Shown here: piece after piece, positions 53,701 through 62,015 of the stretch
How positions within the stretch are numbered: position 1 is the first letter of the stretch
How the letters are laid out: each line of letters opens with the position of its first letter
NCBI GenBank assembly: GCA_963989245.1
Contig: OZ022346.1
Location: 7,359,926 to 7,423,925 of the forward strand
From: Nansenia antarctica
Taxonomy: Eukaryota > Chordata > Actinopteri > Argentiniformes > Microstomatidae
Direction of reading: 5' to 3'
DNA length: 64,000 nt
Notes under the pieces: generated by a model
The model's input: the letters and a program-made list of their open reading frames with translations, nothing else
Databases searched by the model: none
Told to the model about the DNA's origin: nothing
Translations under genes and position numbers: made by a program

Positions 53701-56700
53701 TGAAATATTTACAATATATACTTAACAGAACAAAAAACAATTGAGAAATGCTACTGTTACACACCCGAAGGTAGTAACAAATAAGGGAGTCCACACATGC
53801 GTTTAAATGATACAATTAAAGTTTTATTTACTTAAATGAACAAACATAAACTAAATAACATGTATATGATTATGGATAAGAATCAGTAGTGTATGCCATG
53901 AGTGAATGGTTGTAGAATGTATGTTGTATGTGTAAAACTAAAAGGCCCCAAAAACCAGGTACCCAGAGACCTTACCAACAGAACCCAAATCATAAGGAAG
54001 AGAGAGAGAGCTGAGGACACCCCCCTCATATATACATCCCCAGCTCCCCAAACCCAGGTGACACCACTCAACCTAACGACCCACCCACTCTGCCCAGGCT
54101 CCAGCCACAGCCAATATGCAGGCAGAGTGGGAGGCGTCACATCCCCCCCCTAAAAAACATGGTTCCCCACTATACTAATCAAATAACTATAAACTTTGTC
54201 CCCACCCCCCCACAATAAGTAAACCCAAAATGCATCAATAAGGCCATGTCCTACTCCTTCTCCTCACCACCCTGCTTCCACTCTCAGCAACCTCGGACCC
54301 CAGGAGCCATTTAAGAGAGTCCCCACTCCCACTCTCAGCAACCTCGGACCCTAAAAGCAATTTAAGAGAGTAAACAAACCGGCTAGCATGAAAAGGAAAA
54401 AAAAACAGGCAAATCAACAAAACACAAACAAAACATTTAAAGAAATTAAGGCTTCATAGTACACAGCGTCTTATTTTGTGCACCTCCTATGGCCACAAAC
54501 AACCTGCGTCGAAAACCATCGACATAGACACCAATCTCATCCGGCGACATAGATAGAAATTGTTCAAGTAACATACACTTAAACACACCAATTACCCCCT
54601 CTGCCCCCTGAGTGGTACTTGGCGCGTTGCTCGCCCTGGTAATTTCACCAGTAACACTACTGGCTGGACACGCCATGCCCGCCCCGTCCAATCGAATTGG
54701 ACTCGGCGATTCTTGAGTGACAGACCCATCTGCCCACACTCGCACCCCAGCAATATCGTTACCCAAAATGATGTCTACACCTTCAACAGGCAACTCAGCG
54801 CGCACACCCATTTGTACGTCTCCATTCCGCAACCCTGAAACGAGAGACATATTATGCACGGGCACCGGGAACACAGACATACCCATCCCTCGAATCAAAA
54901 TAACGTCCCCTGTGTCAGTTTCCTATGAAAAAGGTAACACCGAGGCACGCACAAACGAATCTATCGAACCAGTGTCCCGCAGTATCTTTACCGGCAGCCG
55001 ATGTTCACTGCCCTGCAACGACACAAACCCATCAGAAATAAACGACCGATACTTTTCCAAACACGGTACCGACGGCAACGCCACTGGATCGAATGAATTG
55101 GCCAGTAACGCCGGTTTCACCTGTGTGTTAGGGAATCTATTGTTTGCTTTTAATACTGGACATTCCCGTACCCAATGCCCAACCCCTTTGCAATAGTGAC
55201 ACAGTGCACCGTCAACATTCACATCAGAGTAAAAATTCGGACGAGGAGAAAAACTCTCCCTTCGAACTCTCTCCGTACCTGGCCCACTACAATTACCTTT
55301 GCGAATCAACACATATTCATCGGCCAGGACGGCTGCGTCACTCGCCGTCTTCGCCTTCTGCTCTGTAATATAAGTTGCCACATTATTAGGTAACGAGTTC
55401 TTAAATTGTTCCAATACCATCAGGTCACACAGTTGTTCAAAAGTTTCCACCCCAGATGCCGAACACCACCGGGTAAACGGGATAACTAGATCACGTGCAA
55501 ACTCAACGTGAGACTGCTTATCTCCCTTTGTCCATGTTCGGAACCGCTGTCTATATGCTTCCGGTACCAGCTCATAGGCTCTAAGCACCGCTGATTTAAT
55601 ACGTTCGTAACATTTACAATCAGCGGGACCCAACGCAGAGTAAGCTTTCTGGGCTTTACCGGTAAACACACACTGTAACAGTATTGCACGATCCTTATCA
55701 GGCCAGTTTCTACCGTCCGCCAAACGCTCGAATAATAAAAAGAATGTATCTAGGTCGTCTTCATTAAATGGTGGAAGCAGACGCAACCGTCTTGTTAAAT
55801 CACTCTCTGTAGCTTCCCCCAACAGGTCGACCCTATCCTCCATATCAGATGACCTGGGCAGCCTACCCTCGCTGATCAGACGTAGTCTCTCGTGTTCTAA
55901 CTCTACTTTAGCAAGCTCAGTCCTTTGTTTGATTTTTTCAAGCTCCAACTGTGTCTGCGTCTTCAAAATCAAAAGCTCTTTCTGTTGTTCAAATGTTAAC
56001 GTGGTGAACACACCAGACTGAACTTCCTCCGTTGGTTTGAGAACACCTCCCACTACCAACCCAGATTTTAAACTGGCCATGACATCTTCCTTTAGTCTTT
56101 TACTAGGAATTTCGATCTCATAATGTTCCACAATAGCCAACAACTGGTCCTTAGTACACCGATCCAATAGTTCTACTGATGGGGACCTCACAAACTCCTC
56201 TATAATTGAGGCCATAGTAACCATGCAACCAAAGAAAAAAAACTAAATCACAAACCCTAACACTGAGACCATCAAACTGCGATAACCAAGTATAAGACAG
56301 ACAGCCCACTTTACCTGGAACTTCCCCAGCCCTAACTTAAAAATAACTACCTAACTAACTAACTCAAACCCTAGTCTTCGTGCCGCTACTGGTGGGAGGT
56401 ATTTATGCACTAAATCCCAGTGGGCAGAAGAGAACACTGCAAAACAGCGCCCCCTCCTGGACCATGGACGTGCCCCTGAGACAAATGCTCTACCCACGGT
56501 TGCAGCCACACTAAACCACCCAAGACAAATTCCCCTATTGGGAACAAGCCTATCTATACCTAACAGGGGATTTAACGGTTCCTACCAAGTACACTGACTA
56601 TCCCAACCCAGTATCGCAGTCCAACAACCTCAAACCTACAGGAAATCTGGGGACAAACAATCTACTCTTCCACAACCAAACTCCAACAAAACAAACAGAG

Positions 56701-59219
56701 GAGAACAAATGAACACATGTGAAAACTCCCAACACTGGCAACCAATTAACCTACTGATTAACCAATCAATTAACCAAACAGCAAACCAAAACCAAAGAGA
56801 GCCAAACAGCTCTCACAGTAACCCAAACCAAAATTGCCAGTAAGAATCAATCAACAAACCAAGCAAACCATAAAAAGGTCCAACACAAAAGGACGAGCCC
56901 CCAATTTGTTACACACCCGAAGGTAGTAACAAATAAGGGAGTCCACACATGCGTTTAAATGATACAATTAAAGTTTTATTTACTTAAATGAACAAACATA
57001 AACTAAATAACATGTATATGATTATGGATAAGAATCAGTAGTGTATGCCATGAGTGAATGGTTGTAGAATGTATGTTGTATGTGTAAAACTAAAAGGCCC
57101 CAAAAACCAGGTACCCAGAGACCTTACCAACAGAACCCAAATCATAAGGAAGAGAGAGAGAGCTGAGGACACCCCCCTCATATATACATCCCCAGCTCCC
57201 CAAACCCAGGTGACACCACTCAACCTAACGACCCACCCACTCTGCCCAGGCTCCAGCCACAGCCAATATGCAGGCAGAGTGGGAGGCGTCACACTACAAA
57301 CATGCAGACATCAGGCAGTAGCCATCATATAGCATAGAACATAGTGTCTAAAGTAATTTATTCATAGCACAACACATGTAGAAATACTCATTCAAGCCTA
57401 GGCGTTGTAAACGTTCTAGGGTGTGGATCCAAAAAAGCTCTCTGGCATAACCTCCTGTCCGAGGGGTAATTTGCTCTATGCCGCCTGAACCATTTAGCAG
57501 TTACCATTTACCACTTAATTAGAGTTTACAGGGACAGTCTCCCTGGAGAAAGTTAGGGCTAAGTAACGTACTGAAGGGCACACTAGTGGTGGTGTTCCCA
57601 GGCGAGTCCAACTTATAGCCATGTATAGTTAAAGGTATAAAACAGGGATACTGAATGATAGCATGCCCATGGACACAAGTGCTAAATGTAGTCCTGCTCA
57701 GAAAAAAGCCTTCACATCAGGTGCCTCAAACGCATACATGTAAAGAAAAAGTAAATGTTAAAAAGAAAACGTGAGTTTAGAATTATACAGTTCTATCTCC
57801 GTTTAGGGTAGTTCAGAGATAATAATGAGCGTCAAAGTTTTTACATTCCATTATGTTTTGTGAGATGGAACTTTTGTATTTTATGAATTACTAACTCAAA
57901 AATGTCAACATTTTAAAAATAACACCACACAGGCATTAATAAACACCTAATGGATCAGATTATGTAAAAAACTCAATTTTGACCAAAAATGGAGATAGAA
58001 CCTCATAATTCTAACGTCACGATCTGTCTACACTGTAGTACCAACCCACCTGTGTCTACCGCTGTCAAGGGGGTCAGCTGTGGTCGAGGTGGCTTTATCT
58101 GCCCCGTCCTCACCGCCGTCCCCCCACGCGATGCCATCAGCGCCCCACCCTGCGACGCCGTCAGCCCCATCGCAGGTGGCGCCACCTTCAGGGTCAGCAG
58201 GGAGCCCGTCCGGCTCTGCTTGATCGCCACCAGGTCCGCCGCGGCTGCCAGCATCTCCGCGACGGAGTAGAAGCCGAGGTTGAAGACGCGCAGCGGGTGG
58301 CCGAAGCGGCGGGCGAAGCCGTCCTGCAGCTCCGACAGGCCCATGGGCCCCGGGGCGAGCAGCTGCCGCAGCTGTGAGCGCAGCTGAGCGGGCAGGGCCG
58401 GGGGGGCGTGGCCCCGCCGGGGGAGGGGGCTGGCGGGGAACAGTTGTTTCCTGTAGTGCGGGGAGAAGAAGCCCATACCGCCCCTGTGTGGTTTGTTGGT
58501 CTTAGGGACACGCTGCCGGGCCACCATCTCCCCTATGCGTCGGGTGCTTTCGTCCATAACCGCTGCAGAGGGACCAAGGGATGGGAGGGAGGGAGGGAGG
58601 GGAAGAAAAAGCGAGGCAAAGAGTTGGGTTGGAATAAAGTAGTATTTTCGTGCATACGTGTGTAATTTTACTCTGTGCAGGTCATAGTACTAAAATGGTA
58701 ATGGTAAATGGACTGCACTTATAGCAACTTTTTTGCTGCTCCAAAACGCTTTACAACAGCCTCTCATTCACACATTCACACACACATTCACACACCAATG
58801 GCGGCAAGCTGCCATGCAAGGCGCCGGCCCGCTCACTGGGAGCAATTTTGGGGTTCAGTGTCTTGCCCAAGGACACTTCGACATGTGGCCAACCGGGGCT
58901 CAAACCGCCGATCTGCCAACCTTGTGATCATTAGACGGCGACTCTACCTCCTGCGCCACAGCCGCACCACTACTAGACTGGGCTTACCTTTCAACACCAA
59001 GCTGCCGTCTTCCAAAAAGTCCATCTTCACCACGTCAGGCATCTCCTTGATCATGTCCATCACGCTGTGGAAGCCGAGGGACCTCAGAGGCAGCGGATGG
59101 CCCACGATGCAGAGGTAGTCCCGTCTCAGGTCGTCCGGGGACAGGCCTAACTTGGACGAGTTGAGCACGGAGCGAACATCCTTCTTCAGGCCCCACAGTA
59201 GCTGGTCTTGGGTCATCAT
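42814..59219 (-). CDS. tdrd5: tdrd5, Tudor domain-containing protein 5 (15 coding exons)
   Basis: Spliced minus-strand gene of 2652 coding bases, 883 residues, all junctions GT/AG and in phase. Exons: 58988-59219, 58050-58562, 52946-53136, 52478-52561, 52252-52308, 51750-51912, 51050-51252, 49052-49269, 46893-47102, 46445-46511, 46095-46295, 43949-44077, 43517-43621, 43164-43240, 42814-43015. LOTUS/OST-HTH domains lie at about 5-77, 133-203 and 312-400. The extended Tudor domain is at about 490-700 (FYIRFHETREARALE, GQVCCVAPRDEWFYRVVIHR, VEVYYVDFGDLTTVD). A C-terminal coiled coil follows (VRALKAEEALQAALEKIQNL). In mice TDRD5 is a nuage/chromatoid-body protein needed for piRNA-pathway transposon silencing and spermiogenesis; here that role is inferred by homology. 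TDRD7 is the nearest alternative but has several Tudor domains. The start ATG is doubled (MMTQDQ). The 5' UTR and promoter are not identified. The end of the last exon runs into a minisatellite, so the native C-terminus is less certain. Confidence 0.95.
43164..43240 (-). CDS. tdrd5: tdrd5 exon 14
   Basis: 77 bp: AEEMVVCPHTDSTQTAFDAL then ATVMD. Acceptor GTGTCAG, donor GTGAGT, phase 2. Confidence 0.85.
43517..43621 (-). CDS. tdrd5: tdrd5 exon 13
   Basis: 105 bp: AADPAVGSNEKEVKQLPDLP then ELEFIGVTQANFKAQ. Acceptor TTTTAG, donor GTATGA. Confidence 0.88.
43632..43868. mobile_element. Truncated foldback element in tdrd5 intron 12
   Basis: Left arm as at 41710 (CAGGGTTCGACAGTAACGCT), centre, and the first part of the right arm up to CACGATCAT, after which it is cut off. 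Retains a hairpin of roughly 60 bp per arm around the centre. A (GT)n run at 43893-43918 follows. Confidence 0.85.
43949..44077 (-). CDS. tdrd5: tdrd5 exon 12
   Basis: 129 bp: LCDQFNPVTLYLGEGVFVEG then MEVDMDVVGQTPEPCTQTPA. Acceptor TTTCAG, donor GTGAGG. Intron 12 beyond it is almost wholly a truncated foldback element. Confidence 0.9.
44959..45042. repeat. GACA microsatellite
   Basis: About 20 units of GACA with one GATA variant. Confidence 0.95.
45638..45777. mobile_element. MITE, family GGGYGCGTTCGTAAA (copy 2)
   Basis: Ends GGGTGCGTTCGTAAACACGC / GCGTGTTTACGAACGCACCC are perfectly inverted over 20 bases. Confidence 0.8.
45923..46065 (-). mobile_element. SINE 3' half in tdrd5 intron 11
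   Basis: AAATGGACTGCACTTATATA to CACTGGGAGCAATTTT. The tRNA-like head is missing, replaced by a GT run just before exon 11. Confidence 0.75.
46095..46295 (-). CDS. tdrd5: tdrd5 exon 11: Tudor-associated C-terminal fold
   Basis: 201 bp, phase 0: GSWSLNATSSFRKLCCERLL, HSYHADFLQVFLCETDTEED and VYIHSVLQSQGHGLSC. Acceptor GTTCCAG, donor GTCAGT. The EEDVYIHSVL motif separates TDRD5 from other Tudor proteins. Confidence 0.95.
46445..46511 (-). CDS. tdrd5: tdrd5 exon 10
   Basis: 67 bp: SCYSELPAQAVPSSLSGIKP then MG. The GTAAGG donor was chosen over an upstream GT because only it keeps phase with exon 11. Conserved ALPAQAVPSSL-type segment of TDRD5. Confidence 0.9.
46893..47102 (-). CDS. tdrd5: tdrd5 exon 9: Tudor core
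   Basis: 210 bp, acceptor CTCTTAG, donor GTAGGC. SCYTYLEVSERYSLPSRFVR, DEWFYRVVIHRVLS and QVEVYYVDFGDLTTVDRTSL. The aromatic and acidic residues of VYYVDFGD line the methyl-arginine cage in the family. Confidence 0.96.
47385..48060. mobile_element. 676-bp TIR element in tdrd5 intron 8
   Basis: Ends CATATGTGTGGTGGCCTGGG and CCCAGGCCACCACACATATG are perfectly inverted, with a further AAAACCC/GGGTTTT. No ORF of note. Superfamily unknown; the palindromic CATATG may include the target duplication. Confidence 0.75.
48245..49010 (+). mobile_element. Rex1-like LINE 3' fragment split by a MITE
   Basis: 48245-48445 reads MADPAHPGHSLFAPLPSGRR and FFPTAIRLLNAAAGV, the Rex1/CR1 C-terminus. The 3' UTR resumes at 48882 and ends CATGGCAATAAAGTC at about 48990-49010. 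Confidence 0.8.
48446..48881. mobile_element. MITE, family CAGGGGTGCAAACT (long copy)
   Basis: Ends CAGGGGTGCAAACTGGTGAT and GTGACAAGTTTGCACCCCTG. Flanks TATGAT / AATGAT (6 bp, one mismatch). Nested inside the LINE at 48245-49010. Shares internal TTTAGCAGAAAGGTGACAAG with 52733-52886. Confidence 0.8.
49052..49269 (-). CDS. tdrd5: tdrd5 exon 8: Tudor domain, first part
   Basis: 218 bp, acceptor CCTCTAG, donor GTGAGG, phase 2. LVEHVESPSNFYIRFHETRE then ARALESIMVEM, the staphylococcal-nuclease-like start of an extended Tudor domain. Confidence 0.95.
49762..50884 (+). mobile_element. hAT-Ac-like deletion derivative
   Basis: TIRs TAGGGGTGTAACGGATCACG and GTGATCCGTTACACCCCTA. Perfect 8-bp target duplication TTAATTAC on both sides. 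Retains a BED-transposase N-terminus (MASPANVGDREELEMPPSSF then KSHVWEHFGFAINYNNEGL) that stops soon after. Contains a MITE at 50010-50149 and a TA/CA repeat at 50640-50699. Confidence 0.9.
50010..50149. mobile_element. MITE, family GGGYGCGTTCGTAAA (copy 3)
   Basis: Ends GGCTGCGTTCGTAAATTCGC / GCAAATTTACGAACGCAGCC. Inserted in the hAT derivative at 49762-50884. Confidence 0.8.
51050..51252 (-). CDS. tdrd5: tdrd5 exon 7: acidic linker
   Basis: 203 bp: AVEPDTPGDAEQGDRLNPSS, EEEDGEDGEAAADNDLMSET, ending RITTTTFQQ. The acceptor (TTTTTGGCCAG) lies only six bases from an L2 LINE fragment that starts at 51258. The donor is GTGAGA. Confidence 0.9.
51258..51525 (+). mobile_element. L2-like LINE 3' end in tdrd5 intron 6
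   Basis: Reads GDRAFSVAAPTLWNSLPIVI, then a 3' UTR ending GGCGCTATATAAATTAAAGT and (TTA)n. Confidence 0.85.
51750..51912 (-). CDS. tdrd5: tdrd5 exon 6: LOTUS domain 3, end
   Basis: 163 bp: RMFGEELPVAQSGFLSVTEM, GALSDTLYLRPMAGEEGPHW, then MITDTKHTGHTQP. Acceptor CAACAG, donor GTCAGC, phase 1. Confidence 0.92.
51933..52203 (-). mobile_element. tRNA-derived SINE in tdrd5 intron 5
   Basis: Complete-looking copy. Minus-strand head GGCTGTGGCACAGGAGGTAG, B-box GGTTCGATCCCC, core GTGTCCTTGGGCAAGACACT, tail TATATAAGTGCAGTCCATTT. It fills most of the 339-bp intron. Confidence 0.85.
52252..52308 (-). CDS. tdrd5: tdrd5 exon 5: LOTUS domain 3, middle
   Basis: 57 bp, phase 0: VVAQNSEGISIHDLHAEYK. Acceptor TTTCTAG, donor GTAATT. 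The preceding intron is short and clean. The following intron (intron 5) is mostly a SINE. Confidence 0.9.
52478..52561 (-). CDS. tdrd5: tdrd5 exon 4: start of LOTUS domain 3
   Basis: 84 bp, phase 0 at both ends: LEEKLRQRILENGHAGTVSE then ELKANLRQ. Acceptor GATGCAG, donor GTCAGT. Confidence 0.9.
52733..52886. mobile_element. MITE, family CAGGGGTGCAAACT (short copy)
   Basis: 154 bp, same ends as 48446-48881. Flanked by the perfect 6-bp repeat AATGTT. Confidence 0.85.
52946..53136 (-). CDS. tdrd5: tdrd5 exon 3: linker
   Basis: 191 bp, acceptor GTCTTCAG, donor GTGAGT. Encodes a His/Gly/Gln-rich low-complexity linker (GGHQDHGGHGIHQDMELTQ) leading into LFEKCVIK. Separated from exon 2 by a 4.9-kb intron holding an LTR element. 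Confidence 0.9.
53237..53525 (-). mobile_element. Penelope-like terminal segment plus LINE tail
   Basis: The minus strand reads GCCTGAAGAAGGTTTATGAC and TGTGCAATAAACTACGGTTT, typical of Penelope-like element ends. The same family occurs in plus orientation at 61890-62015. At 53460-53525 a plus-strand LINE 3' end (CAATAAAGACCATTC) adjoins it. Confidence 0.45.
53755..54141 (-). repeat. 3' LTR of the Gypsy element
   Basis: 387 bp, TG...CA bounded. No difference from the 5' LTR was noticed on reading. Confidence 0.95.
54446..56224 (-). pseudogene. gag and partial protease of the Gypsy element, one in-frame stop
   Basis: ATG at 56222-56224. An N-terminal helical region is followed by a coiled coil (about 80-118) and a capsid-like, SCAN-related domain (LPPFNEDDLDTFFLLFERLA, PEAYRQRFRTW). 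A CCHC zinc knuckle has C342, C345, H350 and C355. The aspartic protease active site DTGS is at about 417-420. TAG at 54923-54925 interrupts the frame 13 residues after DTGS; the same frame then stays open to 54446 (LPVEGVDIILGNDIAG). It binds and packages RNA in the family. The stop could be a mutation or a programmed readthrough, but its position inside protease favours mutation. Confidence 0.85.
56907..57293 (-). repeat. 5' LTR of the Gypsy element
   Basis: 387 bp; primer-binding site follows after a 3-base spacer. Confidence 0.95.
57294..57482 (-). pseudogene. Penelope-like C-terminal fragment
   Basis: The minus strand reads RTGGYARELFWIHTLERLQR then LGLNEYF, resembling the GIY-YIG endonuclease tail of Penelope-like elements. 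The Gypsy element inserted beside it, and 53526-53754 may be the other side of the same remnant. Confidence 0.4.
57776..58022 (+). mobile_element. MITE, family TTAGAATTATAAGGTTCTATC (copy 3)
   Basis: The most complete uninterrupted copy, about 247 bp: TTTAGAATTATACAGTTCTA to CTCATAATTCTAACGTCACG. No satellite expansion here. Confidence 0.85.
58050..58562 (-). CDS. tdrd5: tdrd5 exon 2: LOTUS domain 2
   Basis: Acceptor CTCTGCAG, donor GTGGGT, 513 bp, very GC-rich. The LOTUS unit is LRSQLRQLLAPGPMGLSELQ, FARRFGHPLRVFNLGFYSVA, then SRTGSLLTLK. Pro/Arg-rich linkers flank it. A MITE (57776-58019) ends 30 bp beyond the donor. Confidence 0.95.
58689..58967 (-). mobile_element. tRNA-derived SINE in tdrd5 intron 1
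   Basis: Complete-looking copy; head at 58967 (GCGGCTGTGGCGCAGGAGGT), tail at 58700 (AAGTGCAGTCCATTTACC). Ends 20 bp from exon 1's donor. Confidence 0.85.
58988..59219 (-). CDS. tdrd5: tdrd5 coding exon 1: LOTUS domain 1
   Basis: Reads MMTQDQLLWGLKKDVRSVL, SKLGLSPDDLRRDYLCIVGH, PLPLRSLGFHSVMDMIKEMP and MDFLEDGSLVLK. A winged-helix LOTUS fold of this type binds RNA, and some bind DEAD-box helicases. Donor GTAAGC, phase 1. Transposon sequence begins one base above the ATG. Confidence 0.95.
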
Positions 59220-59365
59220 TATTAATGCCTGTGTGGTGTTATTTTTATAATGTTGACATTTTTGAGTTAGTAATTAATAAAATACAAAGGTTCCATCTCA
59301 CAAAACATAATGGAATGTAAAAACGTTGACGCTCAATATCTCTGAACGACCCTAAGCGGAGATAG
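59220..59365 (-). mobile_element. MITE copy 4, truncated, abutting the tdrd5 start codon
   Basis: Matches the family from TATTAATGCCTGTGTGG to ACCCTAAGCGGAGATAGAAC. The outer end on the gene side is missing exactly at the base above ATG. Confidence 0.85.
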
Positions 59366-60035
59366 AACCTTCTCATTCTAAACGGAGATAGAACCTTCTC
59401 ATTCTAAACGGAGATAGAACCATATCATTCTAAACGGAGATAGAACCTTATCATTCTAAACGGAGATAGAACCATATCATTCTAAACGGAGATAGAACCT
59501 TCTCATTCTAAACGGAGATAGAACCTCATCATTCTAAACGGAGATAGAACCATATCATTCTAAACTGAGATAGAACCTTATCATTCTAAACGGAGATAGA
59601 ACCTTCTCATTCTAAACGGAGATAGAACCTTCTCATTCTAAACGGAGATAGAACCTTCTCATTCTAAACGGAGATAGAACCATATCATTCTAAACGGAGA
59701 TAGAACCTCATCATTCTAAACGGAGATAGAACCTCATCATTCTAAACGGAGATAGAACCATATCATTCTAAACGGAGATAGAACCTCATCATTCTAAACG
59801 GAGATAGAACCTTATCATTCTAAACGGAGATAGAACCTCATCATTCTAAACGGAGATAGAACCATATCATTCTAAACGGAGATAGAACCTCATCATTCTA
59901 AACGGAGATAGAACCTTATCATTCTAAACGGAGATAGAACCTCATCATTCTAAACGGAGATAGAACCTCATCATTCTAAACGGAGATAGAACCATATCAT
60001 TCTAAACGGAGATAGAACCGTATCATTCTAAACTC
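59350..60035. repeat. 26-bp minisatellite derived from a MITE end, about 26 copies
   Basis: Unit CATTCTAAACGGAGATAGAA plus CCTTAT, with CCATAT and CCTTCT variants. Continues from MITE copy 4 without a break. Confidence 0.95.
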
Positions 60036-60625
60036 ACGAGATAAGTACAAACCTAGTAAGACCATAGACATTTCAAAAATGTTAGTGACAAAATGAAAGC
60101 CACGTTTCTTAGGCTGCTAGCTAGTAACTACTCACGCCCAGTTTTTATTTTAAGGAGCAAGTTCAAGTTGGAAAAGAAAGTTATCTATTAATGTTGCTGG
60201 CGAATAATAGTGTCTTCTATGGATACAATGCAGTTAGCGAAGTCTGTTATTATTCACGAGAGAGGAGTAAATAACATCAACTAAAGACTAAAGATGTATT
60301 TAGGTTTCTAAGTCGCTGTTATCACACTTGAGCTAGTAGCCTAGCCTAGCATTTCAATTGACTTCAGCTAGCGAGCTAATTAGCTACTATGACGCATCTG
60401 TTTTATCAACATTGTACGACAGTTACAGCTTGTAGAATACTTACTAAGCTGTCTATTAATATACAGGTTATTCATTTAGAATCGTCTACGTTCAGACAAA
60501 TTAGATCATCGTTAATATTATTATTATTTACCTTAGAAAGAGAGGTTAGATACAGAAGAATGAAGTCTGGAAGTGGAGTCTTCAATCAGCAACGCGCGTG
60601 CAGGTGTCAATCAGGCATCACGTGC
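60036..60625. other. Possible tdrd5 upstream region, unassigned
   Basis: Unique-looking sequence with no recognised repeat. If tdrd5 has an untranslated first exon it may lie here or above, but no promoter element is clear. Confidence 0.25.
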
Positions 60626-60965
60626 AGGCAGGGGCGCCGCTAGGGTGGGTGGGTAAATTAGGACGATTCTAAGGGCCCATCACTGACAGGGGCCGAAGAG
60701 AATCATATTTTAAAATATATTATATTTATAATAATATTATTATTATTATTATCATAAGGAAGTTAATGTAGCCGACTTCAAATTATAATTCTATGTATTA
60801 AAAAAAGTCACAAAAGAAACAAACTGGAGTTTTGTTTCTCTTATGTTTGACAAAATTAAGCCTTATTATTTACCCCCCTCTATTTATTCATTGCATGGTT
60901 CAGTCCACCGTTAATCAGCAGCGCACGTGCAGGTGTTAATCAGACATCACGTGGTGCCACGCAGC
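60590..60965. repeat. 45-bp direct repeats flanking a CAGGGGCGCCGCTAGGG segment
   Basis: Related blocks AATCAGCAACGCGCGTGCAG (60585) and AATCAGCAGCGCACGTGCAG (60912) flank about 280 bp that begins GGGGCGCCGCTAGGG, a hAT-like start. No matching far end identified. Confidence 0.35.
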
Positions 60966-61889
60966 AGACTGACGTCATTATCACGTTGATTTCAGTCATG
61001 ACCAGATATATACTCCTCAAAAAAAAGTTTGGAAACGTTATGTCTTGTAAGGATCATGCATTCGTGGAATGAGCAACACAGATAAACGTGTGGGTAGCGC
61101 CCCCCCCCCCCCAAAATTGCCAAAATCCCCTGCAATATGTGGCATAGTTGTGGCATGCAAAGTCATAGCATTTTTGGTCAGGGACTTTTTGAGCTATTTG
61201 ACCAAAGCCAGGAAAAGAATAAGAAGAAGTAAACCACCAATAACAATACTACTACGTAGTAGGAATAATAATAATAATATAATTTGTATAATGATTCTAA
61301 CTGGATTTGATTCCCCAATCAATTGTAATGTAAAAATAAATTACTTTTACTGAGTTTGGGGCCATAATGATAATCAATTACTTTCTTTAGAGGGACATGG
61401 AGGTCAATAACTAGTAATTTAAGTGTGTGTGGGAGAGGATGTGTGTCTTTCCTGGTCTGAAAACAGAGAAGAACTTACATCAGCAACAAACGTCTGAGTC
61501 TGCACATTCCCATGACGGGCACTGTGACTCCCAAGACATTTACAATACAGTTTTTTACGGTCGCTAAGTCGCAGTGTTCAATACTGAAGTCACAGAGTCA
61601 CAACTCTTCATACAGTCAGCAAAGCAGAAGTCCATGTGGACCAAACTGCGACTCTTACTCTGTGATTTGTGCATTGCTTTCATACAGAATGCATTCAATG
61701 ACCACGTTCTCCAAAACCCATAACACTTCTCTCATTCAAACTCCCCCACCTGCAAAACACTATGTATTTGCAACACATTTTTCCAATGTTAACATACTGT
61801 GTTCAAAACAGTGAAGAACACATTCAAAACAGAATGATTTGGTGCATTTTTGCAGTAATCATATTCCTATCATATATGACAGAAAGCTC
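60966..61889. other. Unassigned repeat-rich segment
   Basis: TATACTCCTCAAAAAAAAGT (61006) resembles a Tc1/mariner end. A C-run lies at 61091-61104 and an (AAT)n at 61264-61280. Nothing else recognised. Confidence 0.3.
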
Positions 61890-62015
61890 GCAATAAACTG
61901 TTTTTTGCACAGTGTTTGAGTGTGCAGATGCTGTTATTTTGCACTCTATTGATACTCTTCATTTCCAGCACCTCAGCAAAGTCTGATAAGGGATGAGCGG
62001 TGGTATTTTCACTAT
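61890..62015 (+). mobile_element. Penelope-like terminal segment, partner of 53237
   Basis: GTGTGCAGATGCTGTTATTT, ATTGATACTCTTCATTTCCA and GATGAGCGGTGGTATTTTCA recur in reverse complement near 53250-53360. Confidence 0.5.

Larger units (their letters stand above)
53755..57293 (-). mobile_element. Ty3/Gypsy LTR retrotransposon, gag-protease only
   Basis: Minus-strand element with two 387-bp LTRs (56907-57293 and 53755-54141) that look identical. The LTR is TGTGACGCC...GTGTAACA, and the flanking CTAC is duplicated. The primer site is complementary to the 3' end of tRNA-Pro (56891-56903, GGACGAGCCCCCA on the plus strand). The polypurine tract is at 54142-54150. It encodes gag and part of protease; no RT, RNase H or integrase, so it depends on a relative for mobility. 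Confidence 0.92.

Noticed and set aside
53883..54140. An 85-residue ORF present twice (also 57035-57292)
   Set aside because: Lies inside the two identical LTRs; no protein expected.
58694..59118. A 136-residue plus-strand protein with HIHTHIHT and RRRPAHWEQF motifs
   Set aside because: Translation of SINE sequence antisense to itself; the same peptide appears at every SINE copy.
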